From positions 372,001 to 436,000 of the forward strand of contig NZ_ASVU01000002.1 in the NCBI RefSeq assembly GCF_000407365.1: 64,000 bases of DNA, in the 5' to 3' direction. The translations under genes and the position numbers were made by a program. The notes under the pieces are model-generated. The model saw only the letters and a list, made by a program, of their open reading frames with translations, was not told where the DNA came from and did no database searches. This DNA comes from Enterococcus asini ATCC 700915 (lineage in GTDB: Bacteria > Bacillota > Bacilli > Lactobacillales > Enterococcaceae). Shown piece after piece: positions 16,300 to 24,818 of this stretch (position 1 is the stretch's first letter; each line of letters begins with the position of its first letter).

Positions 16300-16316
16300 A
16301 TTTTGATAGTCAAAAT
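16300..16316. promoter_or_regulatory. FabT-like operator 2
   Basis: ATTTTGATAGTCAAAAT is a perfect palindrome (seven-base arms, three-base centre) with the same TTTGA-x3-TCAAA core. It lies 77 bases upstream of box 1, between fabI and the divergent alcohol dehydrogenase gene, so it might serve either. Confidence 0.65.
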
Positions 16317-16441
16317 AATTATTCGGAGGATTTTTGAAAGAGGGAAATTACGAGCGGTCCAGGATTTCCTTGAAACGATTTCATTTTTAAAAGCACGGTC
16401 TTATAGTAGAATAAAGAAGAACAATTCAAGGAGGATGAGTC

Positions 16442-17614
16442 ATGGAAAATTTTGTATTTAACGTACCCACAAAGGTCTATTTTGGCCAAGGACAGATTCG
16501 CCACTTACCGGAAGCCTTGGCCCCTTATGGCAGCAAGGTTTTACTGGTTTATGGTGGGGGCAGTATCAAGAAAAATGGCCTGTACGATCAGATCTATCAA
16601 GTGTTAGCAGACTTTGAAATCGTGGAACTTCCCGGAGTGGAGCCTAATCCTCGGATCGACACGGTGAGAAAAGGGGTGGACTTGTGTCGCAAAGAAGCAA
16701 TTGAGGTGGTTTTAGCCGTGGGCGGTGGCTCCACCATCGACTGTGCCAAGGCGATTTGTGCCGGTGTCTTCTATGATGGGGACCCTTGGGATTTCACCGG
16801 GGATTCCTCATTAATCACCGCAGCGCTGCCTTTGGCGACGATTTTGACCTTGGCGGCGACTGGTAGCGAGATGAATGCCGGGGGAGTGCTGTCTAATCCG
16901 GCTACTCAGGAAAAACTGGGCTTTGGCAATAAAATTCTGATTCCTAAAGTGTCGATTTTAGACCCTGCCTATACGTACACCGTATCCAAATACCAAACCG
17001 CCGCCGGGAGCGCAGACATTCTAAGTCATTTAATGGAGCAATACTTCGACAAGACGCCCGGAACTGAGATTCAGGATCATTTGGCGGAAGGGCTGATGAA
17101 GACGGTGATCGAGCTTTTGCCCGTGGCGCTGGCAGAAGCGGACAATTACGATGCCAGAAGCAATCTCATGTGGGCTTCTTCTTGGGCGCTAAACGGGTTA
17201 ATCGGTCGCGGAAAATCTGGTGCCTGGTCCAATCACGCCATGGAACATGAGCTGTCCGCGTATTACGACATTACCCACGGAGTCGGCCTGGCGATTTTGA
17301 CTCCTCGTTGGATGATGCACGTGTTAAACGAAGAGACATTGCCATACTTTGTGCGTTTCGGGAAAAATGTCTGGGGCCTAACCGGTGAGGATGAAGTGGT
17401 GGCAATCGGCGGGATTCAGAAATTGTATGAGTTTTTTGTAGACTGTGACATTCCCATGACTTTGCCACAGGTGGGTATTGATGCCAGTAAGCTAGCAGAA
17501 ATGGCCACACAAGCCGTGAAGCATTCGACAATTGCCACCAGAGCTTTCGTACCGTTAAAAGAAACCGACGTCTTGGCAATCTTTGAAGCCTCCATGGAAG
17601 AAATGGTCTTTTAA
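16442..17614 (+). CDS. Iron-type NAD(P)-dependent alcohol dehydrogenase (YqhD/BdhA-like)
   Basis: Oxidoreductase of 390 residues acting on aldehydes or alcohols with a divalent metal. It shows VPTKVYFGQGQI at the start, the nucleotide segment GGGSTIDCAKAI, TLAATGSEMN, and metal-ligand histidines in SNHAMEHELSAYYDITHGVGLA. The sequence is closer to YqhD/BdhA than to AdhE. AAGGAGGATG precedes ATG 16442. It is divergent from fabI and separated by two FabT-like boxes; whether it shares that control is unknown. A terminator follows. Confidence 0.9.
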   Translation: MENFVFNVPTKVYFGQGQIRHLPEALAPYGSKVLLVYGGGSIKKNGLYDQIYQVLADFEIVELPGVEPNPRIDTVRKGVDLCRKEAIEVVLAVGGGSTIDCAKAICAGVFYDGDPWDFTGDSSLITAALPLATILTLAATGSEMNAGGVLSNPATQEKLGFGNKILIPKVSILDPAYTYTVSKYQTAAGSADILSHLMEQYFDKTPGTEIQDHLAEGLMKTVIELLPVALAEADNYDARSNLMWASSWALNGLIGRGKSGAWSNHAMEHELSAYYDITHGVGLAILTPRWMMHVLNEETLPYFVRFGKNVWGLTGEDEVVAIGGIQKLYEFFVDCDIPMTLPQVGIDASKLAEMATQAVKHSTIATRAFVPLKETDVLAIFEASMEEMVF

Positions 17615-17665
17615 AAAAAAGCGAGCAATCCTCGGGAAAGATTCCGTGAGGGTTGCTCGCTTTTA
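17613..17665. terminator. Bidirectional terminator
   Basis: GCGAGCAA (17621-17628) pairs with TTGCTCGC (17653-17660), extended inward by CCTCGG/CCGTGAGG pairing, with A- and T-runs outside. It lies between convergent genes. Confidence 0.9.
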
Positions 17666-17676
17666 TTTTGATTGCT

Positions 17677-18438
17677 TTATTTCGTTTTTGCTTCTTGTAA
17701 AATCTTGATTTCTTTAATGGTGACGTCTTCTTTCAACGTGGAATCTTCGCCCATACTGTTGGCTTCACCAGAGGTTTCAGAAGTAGCGATTTTGTCCACG
17801 ACTTCCATGCCGTTATCCACCACTTGACCAAAGACTGTGTAGCCACCGTCTAATTGAGGCACGCCTCCTTTTTTGTAGGCTTCGATAATGGCTCCTGGGT
17901 AGTATTGGATCGCTAGGCCATCGGATTTGTCATCGTTGTTTTGCACGATAAAGAATTGAGAGCCGTTTGACGCATCCCCACCAGCATTAGCCATGGCTAG
18001 TGCCCCGCGGATATTGTACAGTTGATTGGAGATTTCATTTTCAAAAGGATCGCCCCAGATGCTTTCCCCGCCGGTACCGTCACCTTTCGGATCGCCCCCT
18101 TGAATCATAAAGTCTTCGATTACCCGGTGGAATTTCGTCCCGTTGTAGTAGCCCTCTTTGGCGTGGGTCACAAAGTTTTCCACGGCTTTTGGCGCTAAGC
18201 TAGGGAAGAGCTTGATTTTAATCGAACCCGCCGAAGTCACCATTTCCACTAAAGTTTCGTTTTCGGTCACTTCATCGGTGAGCTGAGGGAGTTCCAGACT
18301 GTTTAGGTCCACCGAGGAGCTAGTGGTAGTCGTAGCCGTTGAACTGTCGCTGCTTTTCGTAGTAGACGTGCTGTTGCAGGCTCCAAGGACGGCCAAGGTC
18401 GCCAAAGTCGCCACGCTTAACATGATTTTTTTCTTCAT
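17677..18438 (-). CDS. Cyclophilin-type peptidyl-prolyl isomerase lipoprotein
   Basis: Extracellular, lipid-anchored proline isomerase of 253 residues. A basic start and hydrophobic core lead to the lipobox LGAC, followed by a Ser/Thr-rich linker. The cyclophilin domain has [22 protein letters not shown] and [11 protein letters not shown], with the usual extra loop of the bacterial group. ATG 18438 is chosen since it gives the signal peptide and follows AAGGAAAGGA; a longer frame to 18501 has no site. Monocistronic. Confidence 0.92.
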   Translation of the reverse strand: MKKKIMLSVATLATLAVLGACNSTSTTKSSDSSTATTTTSSSVDLNSLELPQLTDEVTENETLVEMVTSAGSIKIKLFPSLAPKAVENFVTHAKEGYYNGTKFHRVIEDFMIQGGDPKGDGTGGESIWGDPFENEISNQLYNIRGALAMANAGGDASNGSQFFIVQNNDDKSDGLAIQYYPGAIIEAYKKGGVPQLDGGYTVFGQVVDNGMEVVDKIATSETSGEANSMGEDSTLKEDVTIKEIKILQEAKTK

Positions 18439-18552
18439 AGTTGCATTCCTTTCCTTCTTGCATACTCTAATAGAATAACAAAAATTCCGCCTCGTCGCCA
18501 CCGGAGTTTGTGAAGATTTTGTAAACCTTTTCGAAAAATCTGAGTAAAGGTG

Positions 18553-18581
18553 TAGACCAATAATTTTGTGAATGCTATACT
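18553..18581 (+). promoter_or_regulatory. Promoter of the MupG-like gene
   Basis: TAGACC (18553-18558), 17-base spacer, and TATACT (18576-18581) with an upstream TG (extended -10). Confidence 0.65.
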
Positions 18582-18623
18582 ATTTTTGTAAGCAAATTCA
18601 TACATTCAGGGAGGATTTATTTC

Positions 18624-19715
18624 ATGGGAAAATTAGGTATTTCAATCTATCCAGAACGTTCGACATTTGAAAAGGACCAAGCGTATCTGGATTTGGCCCA
18701 CAAATACGGCTTCAAACGGGTTTTCACTAGTCTGTTGCAAATCAACGGAGACAAAGAACAAGTCTTGGCAGACTTCAAAAAAGTGGTAGACTACGCCAAT
18801 TCTTTGGATATGGAAGTCATGGTGGATATCAACCCGGCCCTTTTTGAACAATTGGAAATCTCCTACGACGACTTGTCATTCTTCCATGACATGGGCGCTT
18901 ATGGCATTCGTTTGGATATCGGCTTCACCGGCGCAGAAGAAGCCCGCATGACGCGTAATCCGTACGGCATTAAAATTGAAATCAACATGTCTTCCGGCAC
19001 GGATTACGTGGACAATATTATGAGCTACTCACCAAATACCAACAACTTACTAGGCTCCCATAACTTCTACCCACACCGTTATTCTGGCTTAGGGTATGAT
19101 CACTTTGTGTATTGTTCCGAAAAATTCCGGAAATACAACTTGAACACCATGGCCTTCGTGAATTCCCACGATGCGACATTTGGTCCTTGGCCAACTCAAG
19201 ATGGTCTGTGCTCCTTAGAAGACCACCGGGACTTGGAATTGGCAACACAGGTGAAACACTTAGTCTTAACTGGTTTGATTGACGACATCTCAATTGGGAA
19301 TGCCTATGCTTCCGAAGCAGAATTGGCGGCCATGGCTGAAGCCTTCAACGCCGACTATCCAACATTGAAAGTCGATGTGGCAGAAGGCATCACAGAAGAC
19401 GAACGGATTTGTCTGTTTGACAACTTGCATAGCTATCGAGGCGACCGCTCGGATTACATCTTGCGTTCGACTATGACCCGGGTATACTACAAAGACAAAC
19501 CATTCCCAGCTCACGATACCCACGATATGACCCGTGGAGATGTTTTGATCGACAATGTGGACTACGGTCAATACAAAGGGGAAACACAAATCGCCTTAAA
19601 AGATATGAAAAATGATGGTCGTGTTAACGTAGTAGGGAAAATCGCCGCAGACGAAATGTTCTTACTAGAATTCTTGCGTCCTTGGTCTAGCTTTAAATTA
19701 AAAGAAAACAAATAG
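18624..19715 (+). CDS. MupG/DUF871 family, 6-phospho-N-acetylmuramidase-like protein
   Basis: TIM-barrel protein of 363 residues. The start LGISIYPERS and RVFTSLLQINGD are typical of DUF871. The Staphylococcus member MupG hydrolyses MurNAc-6-phosphate-GlcNAc during cell-wall recycling; others are of unknown role. GGGAGGAT precedes ATG 18624. Unlike in many genomes, no murQ, murP or PTS gene lies beside it; it stands alone with its own promoter and terminator, so the assignment to cell-wall recycling is by family only. Confidence 0.85.
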   Translation: MGKLGISIYPERSTFEKDQAYLDLAHKYGFKRVFTSLLQINGDKEQVLADFKKVVDYANSLDMEVMVDINPALFEQLEISYDDLSFFHDMGAYGIRLDIGFTGAEEARMTRNPYGIKIEINMSSGTDYVDNIMSYSPNTNNLLGSHNFYPHRYSGLGYDHFVYCSEKFRKYNLNTMAFVNSHDATFGPWPTQDGLCSLEDHRDLELATQVKHLVLTGLIDDISIGNAYASEAELAAMAEAFNADYPTLKVDVAEGITEDERICLFDNLHSYRGDRSDYILRSTMTRVYYKDKPFPAHDTHDMTRGDVLIDNVDYGQYKGETQIALKDMKNDGRVNVVGKIAADEMFLLEFLRPWSSFKLKENK

Positions 19716-19730
19716 TCTTTTAAAAGACGC

Positions 19731-19762
19731 AAACCGCCCTGGAAAATTAGGGCGGTTTTTTT
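19731..19762 (+). terminator. Rho-independent terminator
   Basis: AAACCGCCCT (19731-19740) pairs perfectly with AGGGCGGTTT (19749-19758), followed by Ts. Confidence 0.92.
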
Positions 19763-19821
19763 GCGGTGGATCATCAAGAAAGGTTAGATCAGCAAGCGCT
19801 TCATAGCAAATCAGTGTTCCG

Positions 19822-19850
19822 TTGACAGAAAAATCAACTGTCTTTATACT
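19822..19850 (+). promoter_or_regulatory. Near-consensus promoter of the 65-residue membrane protein gene
   Basis: TTGACA (19822-19827), 17-base spacer, TATACT (19845-19850). A small inverted repeat, GTTGA/TCAAC (19821-19838), overlaps the -35 and spacer and might be an operator. Confidence 0.75.
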
Positions 19851-19917
19851 GACTGTGTAAGCGCTGTTTTTTTGGTTGGTTTGCGAAAGTTGCTGAAAAA
19901 GTAACGGAGGGATCTGA

Positions 19918-20115
19918 ATGAAAAAGGGAATCGTTTGGTTGGGAAATTTGATATTTTTTGGTTTATTGCTGGCGTTACTAGTGCTAGTTTTTTACGATTT
20001 TTCCAATCGTGGCTACACACCCCTTGGCGGAATTGGGTATTTACTGCTAGGTTTGGGGATTGTATTCAACTGGTTGCTCTTTGACTTGTACTTGGTTCCG
20101 AAATGGAAGGGGTAG
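19918..20115 (+). CDS. Small two-segment membrane protein
   Basis: Unrecognised 65-residue protein. Hydrophobic segments lie near 7-25 and 38-58, joined by a short loop with a few charged residues; the ends are basic (MKKG and PKWKG). AACGGAGGG precedes ATG 19918. It has its own near-consensus promoter and no operon partner, which argues that it is a real, possibly highly expressed gene. Function unknown. Confidence 0.7.
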   Translation: MKKGIVWLGNLIFFGLLLALLVLVFYDFSNRGYTPLGGIGYLLLGLGIVFNWLLFDLYLVPKWKG

Positions 20116-20240
20116 AAAAAGCAAGCTGTTGGCTAAAGCCGCTATGTTTTATCTAGTTTCCATACGTAGCGTACAAGTGATTCTCATTGTCAATTAAGCT
20201 CATTTGGTAAGGGTTTAAAAATCATCCTGTTATACTAATG

Positions 20241-20269
20241 ATAGAGTGATAGATGAGCTTTCACTCTAT
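20241..20269 (+). other. Leader hairpin before the cupin gene
   Basis: ATAGAGTGA (20241-20249) pairs perfectly with TCACTCTAT (20261-20269) in the presumed 5' leader, ending just before the AAAGGGAGG ribosome site. It has no T-tract, so it is a structured leader, not a terminator. Confidence 0.5.
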
Positions 20270-20289
20270 ATGAAAGGGAGGTTTTTGAG

Positions 20290-20709
20290 ATGCTTGATTA
20301 TTCAGATCGTGGGAAACAACCTGTTGTGGAAGACATTGAGGCATTGACCCTCGAAAACGAAAACTATCGGACGACCATTTGGACAGGGGACAAGTTGCAA
20401 GTTACGGTAATGGCCATTCAACCGGGAGATGATATTGGACTAGAGATTCACCATGGCATTGACCAATTTCTACGGATAGAATCAGGGACCGGCGTTTGCA
20501 AGATGGGCCCAAGTAAAGAAAATCTTTCCTTTGAAAAGCCGGTAAAAGCGGATGATGCGATTTTTGTGCCAGCTGATACTTGGCACAATGTAGAAAATAC
20601 TGGGGATCAAATCTTGAAACTGTACACTATTTATGCGGGCCCGGATCACGTTAAAGGCACTGTTCACCCGACTCACGAAGACGCTAGAAACGACCCTAAT
20701 GAAGACTAA
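20290..20709 (+). CDS. Single-domain cupin protein
   Basis: A 139-residue beta-barrel (cupin) protein. Motif 1 is DIGLEIHHGIDQFLRIESG, motif 2 is PADTWHNVENTG; the histidines and glutamate could bind a metal. Members include isomerases, dioxygenases and regulators, so no reaction can be named. AAAGGGAGG precedes the ATG. A TATACT at 20231-20236 may be its -10. The leader contains a perfect nine-base hairpin and, further upstream, a weak Fur-box-like sequence (20178-20192). It is monocistronic. Confidence 0.8.
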   Translation: MLDYSDRGKQPVVEDIEALTLENENYRTTIWTGDKLQVTVMAIQPGDDIGLEIHHGIDQFLRIESGTGVCKMGPSKENLSFEKPVKADDAIFVPADTWHNVENTGDQILKLYTIYAGPDHVKGTVHPTHEDARNDPNED

Positions 20710-20731
20710 GCGAAAATAAAAAGACTATGAA

Positions 20732-20785
20732 TAGAGCACCCCGAGATCGTTCAATTATTTTTTGACGGTCTTGGGGTGCTATTTG
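20732..20785 (+). terminator. Probable terminator after the cupin gene
   Basis: AGCACCCCGAGATCG (20735-20749) pairs with CGGTCTTGGGGTGCT (20766-20780) with two non-canonical positions; it has only a short T-tail. Confidence 0.6.
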
Positions 20786-20928
20786 CTTCCGTTCTTTCGA
20801 CAGTTGACATTGCCCAAGGTAATTTGCAAGTAAGGAAGAATCACTCCGCTAAATGGGCCACTTTGTGCTAAAATAAACCTCGAAGAATCTCTGAGAAAGC
20901 AGACAACTTGCCAAAAAAGGAGCTTGTC

Positions 20929-21411
20929 ATGAGTCAAGTCTATCGTGTAAAAAAAATGAATCGCCAAGAAGCGCAAACCTATCTTCACTGGCGCTATCCC
21001 GCACCTTATGAGTTTTACAACACACCGGTGCCCTATTACGAAGAGAGTCTAGCGGAAATTATGGACAATCAAGCAGGCGAGTTGTTCTTTGCGGTGTATC
21101 TGGCAGAGGAGTTTTACGGGATTTTCAGTTACCAGCTCTTAGAAGATGACCGGATGGAAATCGGCTTGGGCATTCGACCAGAAGACTGTGGTAAAGGCCA
21201 AGGACTGGAAATGACGGAAAAGGCGATTGCTTTTGCCCGGAAGCACTTGGATTTTCAAGGGACTTTGTGTTTACGCGTGGCAGATTTTAATGTGCGGGCC
21301 ATGAAGGTTTACGAACGGGCTGGCTTTGTCAAGACCGGGGAAGTGCTGGCTTTGTGTTTTAATGAAGTGGTGAATTTTATCCAGATGGAATTAGTGGAGG
21401 AAACAAGATGA
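20929..21411 (+). CDS. GNAT-family N-acetyltransferase
   Basis: 160 residues. The acetyl-CoA site is marked by IGLGIRPEDCGKGQGLEMTEKAIAFAR, where GKGQG fits the Q/R-x-x-G-x-G/A loop, and the C-terminal strand motif FNVRAMKVYERAGFVKTGEV is typical. AAAAAAGGAG fits ATG 20929; the frame extends upstream to 20908 without a site. It overlaps the next gene by four bases (ATGA), so they are coupled. Substrate unknown. Confidence 0.87.
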   Translation: MSQVYRVKKMNRQEAQTYLHWRYPAPYEFYNTPVPYYEESLAEIMDNQAGELFFAVYLAEEFYGIFSYQLLEDDRMEIGLGIRPEDCGKGQGLEMTEKAIAFARKHLDFQGTLCLRVADFNVRAMKVYERAGFVKTGEVLALCFNEVVNFIQMELVEETR

Positions 21412-22367
21412 AAATTGTGATTTTAGATGGTCATGGGTTGAATCCCGGAGACATTAGCTGGGCGGGTTTTGAAGCCTTGGGGGAAGTTACCTTGTATGAA
21501 CGGACACCGGCAGACCCCGCTGAGATTATTCGGCGGATCGGGGATGCTCAAGTAGCGTTGAGTAACAAAGTACCGATTACCGAAGAAATTTTAGCCAGTT
21601 GCCCTCATTTAGAGTATGTAGGAGTCATGGCCACGGGGTTCAATCAAATTGACCTTGCAGCTTGTGCCAGACACCAGGTGACAGTGACCAATATTCCCGC
21701 TTATGGTTCTGCGGCGGTGGCCCAATTCACCTTTGCGCTGTTATTAGAAATCACTTCTCAAGTAGCCGTTCACAATGCCTCCGTGCATCAAGGGGATTGG
21801 CAAAATTCTCCGGATTTCACTTATTTCGTTAAACCTTTAATGGAATTGCAAGGCAAAACCATGGGGCTAGTAGGCTACGGGGCTATTGCCCAAGAAGTAG
21901 CGACCATCGCCCACGCTTTTAAGATGAAGGTGGTTTACTGGAATCATCAACCGAAAGAATCGCAAGCGCCTTGGGCTAGTCAAGTCAGCCTCGCAGAATT
22001 GTATGCCCAAGCGGATGTGGTGAGTCTGCATGTGCCACTTTTCCCCGAAACCACCGGGATGATTAATGAGGTGGCCTTGGCTCAAATGAAAGACGGGGCG
22101 ATTTTGCTAAATACCGCTCGGGGACCCTTATTAGATGAGGCAGCCGTGGCGCAAGCTTTGCATAGAGGAAAACTCGCCGCCTGTGGGCTGGATGTGGTGG
22201 CCCACGAGCCGATTTTGCCGGAAAATCCTCTTTTAGAAGCGCCCAATTGCTGGTTAACCCCTCACATCGCTTGGGCGGCGGTGGAGACTCGGGAGCGTTT
22301 AATGAAGATTGGTGTGGAAAATTTACGCTTGTATTTACAAGGGACGCCTCAAAACATGGTGAAATAG
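21408..22367 (+). CDS. D-isomer-specific 2-hydroxyacid dehydrogenase
   Basis: 319 residues, resembling glycerate/hydroxypyruvate dehydrogenases. The nucleotide loop is GLVGYGAIA and the catalytic set is Arg in NTARGPLLDE, Glu in HEPILPENPL and His in TPHIAWA. It reduces a 2-keto acid with NAD(P)H; the substrate is not certain. Translationally coupled to the GNAT gene upstream. Confidence 0.92.
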   Translation: MKIVILDGHGLNPGDISWAGFEALGEVTLYERTPADPAEIIRRIGDAQVALSNKVPITEEILASCPHLEYVGVMATGFNQIDLAACARHQVTVTNIPAYGSAAVAQFTFALLLEITSQVAVHNASVHQGDWQNSPDFTYFVKPLMELQGKTMGLVGYGAIAQEVATIAHAFKMKVVYWNHQPKESQAPWASQVSLAELYAQADVVSLHVPLFPETTGMINEVALAQMKDGAILLNTARGPLLDEAAVAQALHRGKLAACGLDVVAHEPILPENPLLEAPNCWLTPHIAWAAVETRERLMKIGVENLRLYLQGTPQNMVK

Positions 22368-22501
22368 CCGCCGAAATCTCGTGAAAGAAACCAAGCTTTT
22401 TTTAAAGCCACCTTTCTTATCATGGACAAAGGCTGATTTCATAGGTACAATGAGTTGACGTCCCTTGTGGACTGGAAAGTATGAGAAATGGAGGACGAAT
22501 C

Positions 22502-23815
22502 ATGTCCATGTTTTTAGATCAAGTAACAATCGATGTCAAAGCCGGTAAAGGCGGAGACGGAATGGTGGCCTTCCGCCGGGAGAAATACGTACCCGATGGT
22601 GGACCAGCCGGGGGCGATGGCGGGAAAGGCGGCAGCGTGGTCTTAGTCGTGGACGAAGGTCTGCGTACGTTAATGGACTTCCGCTTCAATCGGCATTTCC
22701 GGGCACAACCGGGAGAAAACGGTATGAGTAAAGGCATGCACGGCCGGGGTTCAGAGGATACCTTTGTCAAAGTGCCACCGGGTACGACCGTGCGAGACGC
22801 GGAAACCGGCGCATTATTAGGGGATTTGATTAATAATGGCGATACTTTAGTCGTAGCCAAGGGCGGTCGCGGTGGCCGGGGAAATACCCGTTTTGCTTCC
22901 CCACGCAATCCCGCACCAGAATTAGCCGAAAATGGCGAACCAGGCCAGGAACGTAAAATCGAACTAGAATTGAAAGTCTTAGCCGATGTAGGCTTAGTCG
23001 GCTTTCCTTCCGTGGGTAAATCCACACTCTTGTCGATTATTTCTTCGGCACGGCCTAAAATTGGTGCTTATCACTTTACTACTTTGGTACCGAACCTAGG
23101 CATGGTAACGACTAGCGACCAACGGAGCTTTGTAGTGGCGGACTTACCAGGATTGATCGAAGGAGCTTCTCAAGGTGTGGGCTTAGGTACTCAGTTCTTG
23201 CGTCATATCGAGCGCACCCGAGTGATTTTACACGTGATTGACATGAGTGGCATGGAAGGTCGCGATCCTTACGAAGACTACTTGGCGATTAACAAGGAGC
23301 TAGGAGAGCACAACTTGCGCTTGTTGGAACGACCACAAATCATCGTGGCCAATAAGATGGATATGCCAGACTCCGAGGAAAACTTGGCGAAGTTCAAAGC
23401 CGAGTTAGCCAAGGAAAAGACCGACGAATTCGCCGACGATCTGCCGATTTTCCCAATTTCTGCGGTGACGCGAAAAGGAATCGAACCTTTGTTAAACGCT
23501 ACGGCAGACTTACTGGAAACCACGCCAGCCTTCCCACTGTACGAAGACGAAGAAGTGGAAGAAGCGGTGCATTATGGCTTTACTTCCGACGAACCAGAAT
23601 TCGTGGTGGATCGGGAACCAGACGCTACTTGGGTCTTGTCCGGGGCTAAATTGGAAAAACTCTTCCAAATGACCAACTTCGATCATGAAGAAACTGTCAT
23701 GCGTTTTGCCCGACAATTGCGGGCTATGGGCGTAGACGAAGCATTACGAGCTCGTGGGGCTAAAGACGGCGATATCGTCCGTATTGGCAATTTCGAGTTT
23801 GAGTTTGTGGAATAG
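22502..23815 (+). CDS. obgE: GTPase Obg (CgtA)
   Basis: Essential GTPase tied to ribosome assembly and stress. The 437-residue product has the glycine-rich Obg fold (about 1-160), a GTPase domain with GFPSVGKST (G1), DLPGLIEGA (G3) and ANKMD (G4), and the C-terminal OCT domain (about 345-437), so the domain set is complete. GGAGG at 22490-22494 fits ATG 22502; an in-frame ATG at 22481 lies before that site. Monocistronic with its own terminator. Confidence 0.97.
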   Translation: MSMFLDQVTIDVKAGKGGDGMVAFRREKYVPDGGPAGGDGGKGGSVVLVVDEGLRTLMDFRFNRHFRAQPGENGMSKGMHGRGSEDTFVKVPPGTTVRDAETGALLGDLINNGDTLVVAKGGRGGRGNTRFASPRNPAPELAENGEPGQERKIELELKVLADVGLVGFPSVGKSTLLSIISSARPKIGAYHFTTLVPNLGMVTTSDQRSFVVADLPGLIEGASQGVGLGTQFLRHIERTRVILHVIDMSGMEGRDPYEDYLAINKELGEHNLRLLERPQIIVANKMDMPDSEENLAKFKAELAKEKTDEFADDLPIFPISAVTRKGIEPLLNATADLLETTPAFPLYEDEEVEEAVHYGFTSDEPEFVVDREPDATWVLSGAKLEKLFQMTNFDHEETVMRFARQLRAMGVDEALRARGAKDGDIVRIGNFEFEFVE

Positions 23816-23824
23816 AAAAATGAA

Positions 23825-23852
23825 AGGCTGGGCACTTGCCCGGTCTTTTTTT
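23825..23852 (+). terminator. Terminator after obgE
   Basis: GGCTGGGCA pairs with TGCCCGGTC (two G-U pairs), then a T-run. Confidence 0.8.
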
Positions 23853-23966
23853 ATTTTTTCTCCAGAAGTCCCATTATTTTCCAATCCGCCAGATGATTGG
23901 TAAAATAAAGAAGAACGCAAGACTCGACTAAGTTGGTAGTAGGCGAGTCAAAAAGGAGGAGTAACT

Positions 23967-24578
23967 ATGACCAAACGAGTAATTGTGATGAATTTTGAAG
24001 TGGAGTCTCAAGCTTATCAAGCCTTTTCTGAAATCAAGAAAATGGCGATGACCGGCCAGATTAAGGGGGAACAAATGGCGGTGGTGACCCATTCTTCAGA
24101 CGGTCAACACAAGTTTCAAATCGATGACTTCTTAGACTTTACCGGTAACAACAAAGCTTCTACTGGGGGCTTAATCGGGATGTTGGTGGGAATTTTTGTA
24201 GGACCCTTGGCCATGCTTTTAGGCTGGATGGGTGGGAGCGTGATCGGTGCCACTCGGGATGCTAAAGAAGTCCAAAACGCCCGGGATATTTTCGAATTTC
24301 TCTTGTCCAATATTGGCGAAGGGGAAACGGGCTTGATTTTGATTGCCGATGAAGAAGACAATCGCCCGCTTAACTCGTTGATTATCAATCAATTACGCGG
24401 AGGCGTGACCCGCTTTGATTACGAAGATGTGGAAGCAGAAATTAAGAAAGCGAAAGAGCTGGAAGCAGAAGCCAAAGACAAGGTGAAAGAAGCTTGGGCG
24501 GCCAAACATCAAGAAGATGCCGACACAAAAGCCGCCGACACAAATGCGGCGAAGGATCCAGCCGAAAAAAGCGAATAA
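23967..24578 (+). CDS. DUF1269-family protein with a central glycine-rich membrane segment
   Basis: 203 residues. The N-terminal half reads like an alpha/beta domain; GGLIGMLVGIFVGPLAMLLGWMGGSVIG (about 68-95) is a double hydrophobic, glycine-rich hairpin; the C-terminal third is a charged, Lys/Glu/Ala-rich coil that ends in short KAADTNAAKD repeats. Family function is unknown. AAAAGGAGG precedes the ATG. Confidence 0.8.
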   Translation: MTKRVIVMNFEVESQAYQAFSEIKKMAMTGQIKGEQMAVVTHSSDGQHKFQIDDFLDFTGNNKASTGGLIGMLVGIFVGPLAMLLGWMGGSVIGATRDAKEVQNARDIFEFLLSNIGEGETGLILIADEEDNRPLNSLIINQLRGGVTRFDYEDVEAEIKKAKELEAEAKDKVKEAWAAKHQEDADTKAADTNAAKDPAEKSE

Positions 24579-24640
24579 CTAAATAGAAACCTTTTGGCCA
24601 CTGAAAACGCCGAACTTTCTATTTATAGTCCAAACCATAA

Positions 24641-24697
24641 GAAATAGCCTTTTGCCGCACTGCATTTTAGTGAGGGAAAGGCTGTTTGTTTTTTCTT
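24641..24697 (+). terminator. Probable terminator
   Basis: AAATAGCCTTT (24641-24651) pairs with AAAGGCTGTTT, with an inner CACT/AGTG stem, followed by a T-run near 24690-24695. Confidence 0.65.
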
Positions 24698-24717
24698 AAA
24701 AATCTTTCTTCCCTTGC

Positions 24718-24746
24718 TTGTCACCGGGTTTTGCCTAGCGTATAGT
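24718..24746 (+). promoter_or_regulatory. Promoter of the ycgR/ycgQ-type operon
   Basis: TTGTCA (24718-24723), 17-base spacer, TATAGT (24741-24746). The palindromic operator candidate begins at the next base. Confidence 0.75.
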
Positions 24747-24762
24747 AACTAAGAAATTAGTT
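24747..24762 (+). promoter_or_regulatory. Palindromic operator candidate
   Basis: AACTAAGAAATTAGTT is a perfect inverted repeat (six-base arms, four-base centre) covering the predicted transcription start. A repressor here would block transcription; its identity is unknown. A metal sensor such as AdcR/Zur is possible given the operon's His-rich product, but the match to a known box is not close. Confidence 0.6.
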
Positions 24763-24818
24763 GAAACTTCCCGAAAATCGCCTTATTTCGGCGACTTGGG
24801 ATAGTAGGAGGGGATTTT

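Noticed and set aside
16334-16390. Possible 18-codon TTG-initiated leader peptide behind GGAGG, upstream of the alcohol dehydrogenase gene
   Set aside because: Too short and no regulatory codons or attenuator structure are visible.
22519-23025. 168-codon minus-strand open frame inside obgE
   Set aside because: Antisense to a well-conserved gene, no ribosome site, Pro/Ser-rich composition typical of a shadow frame.
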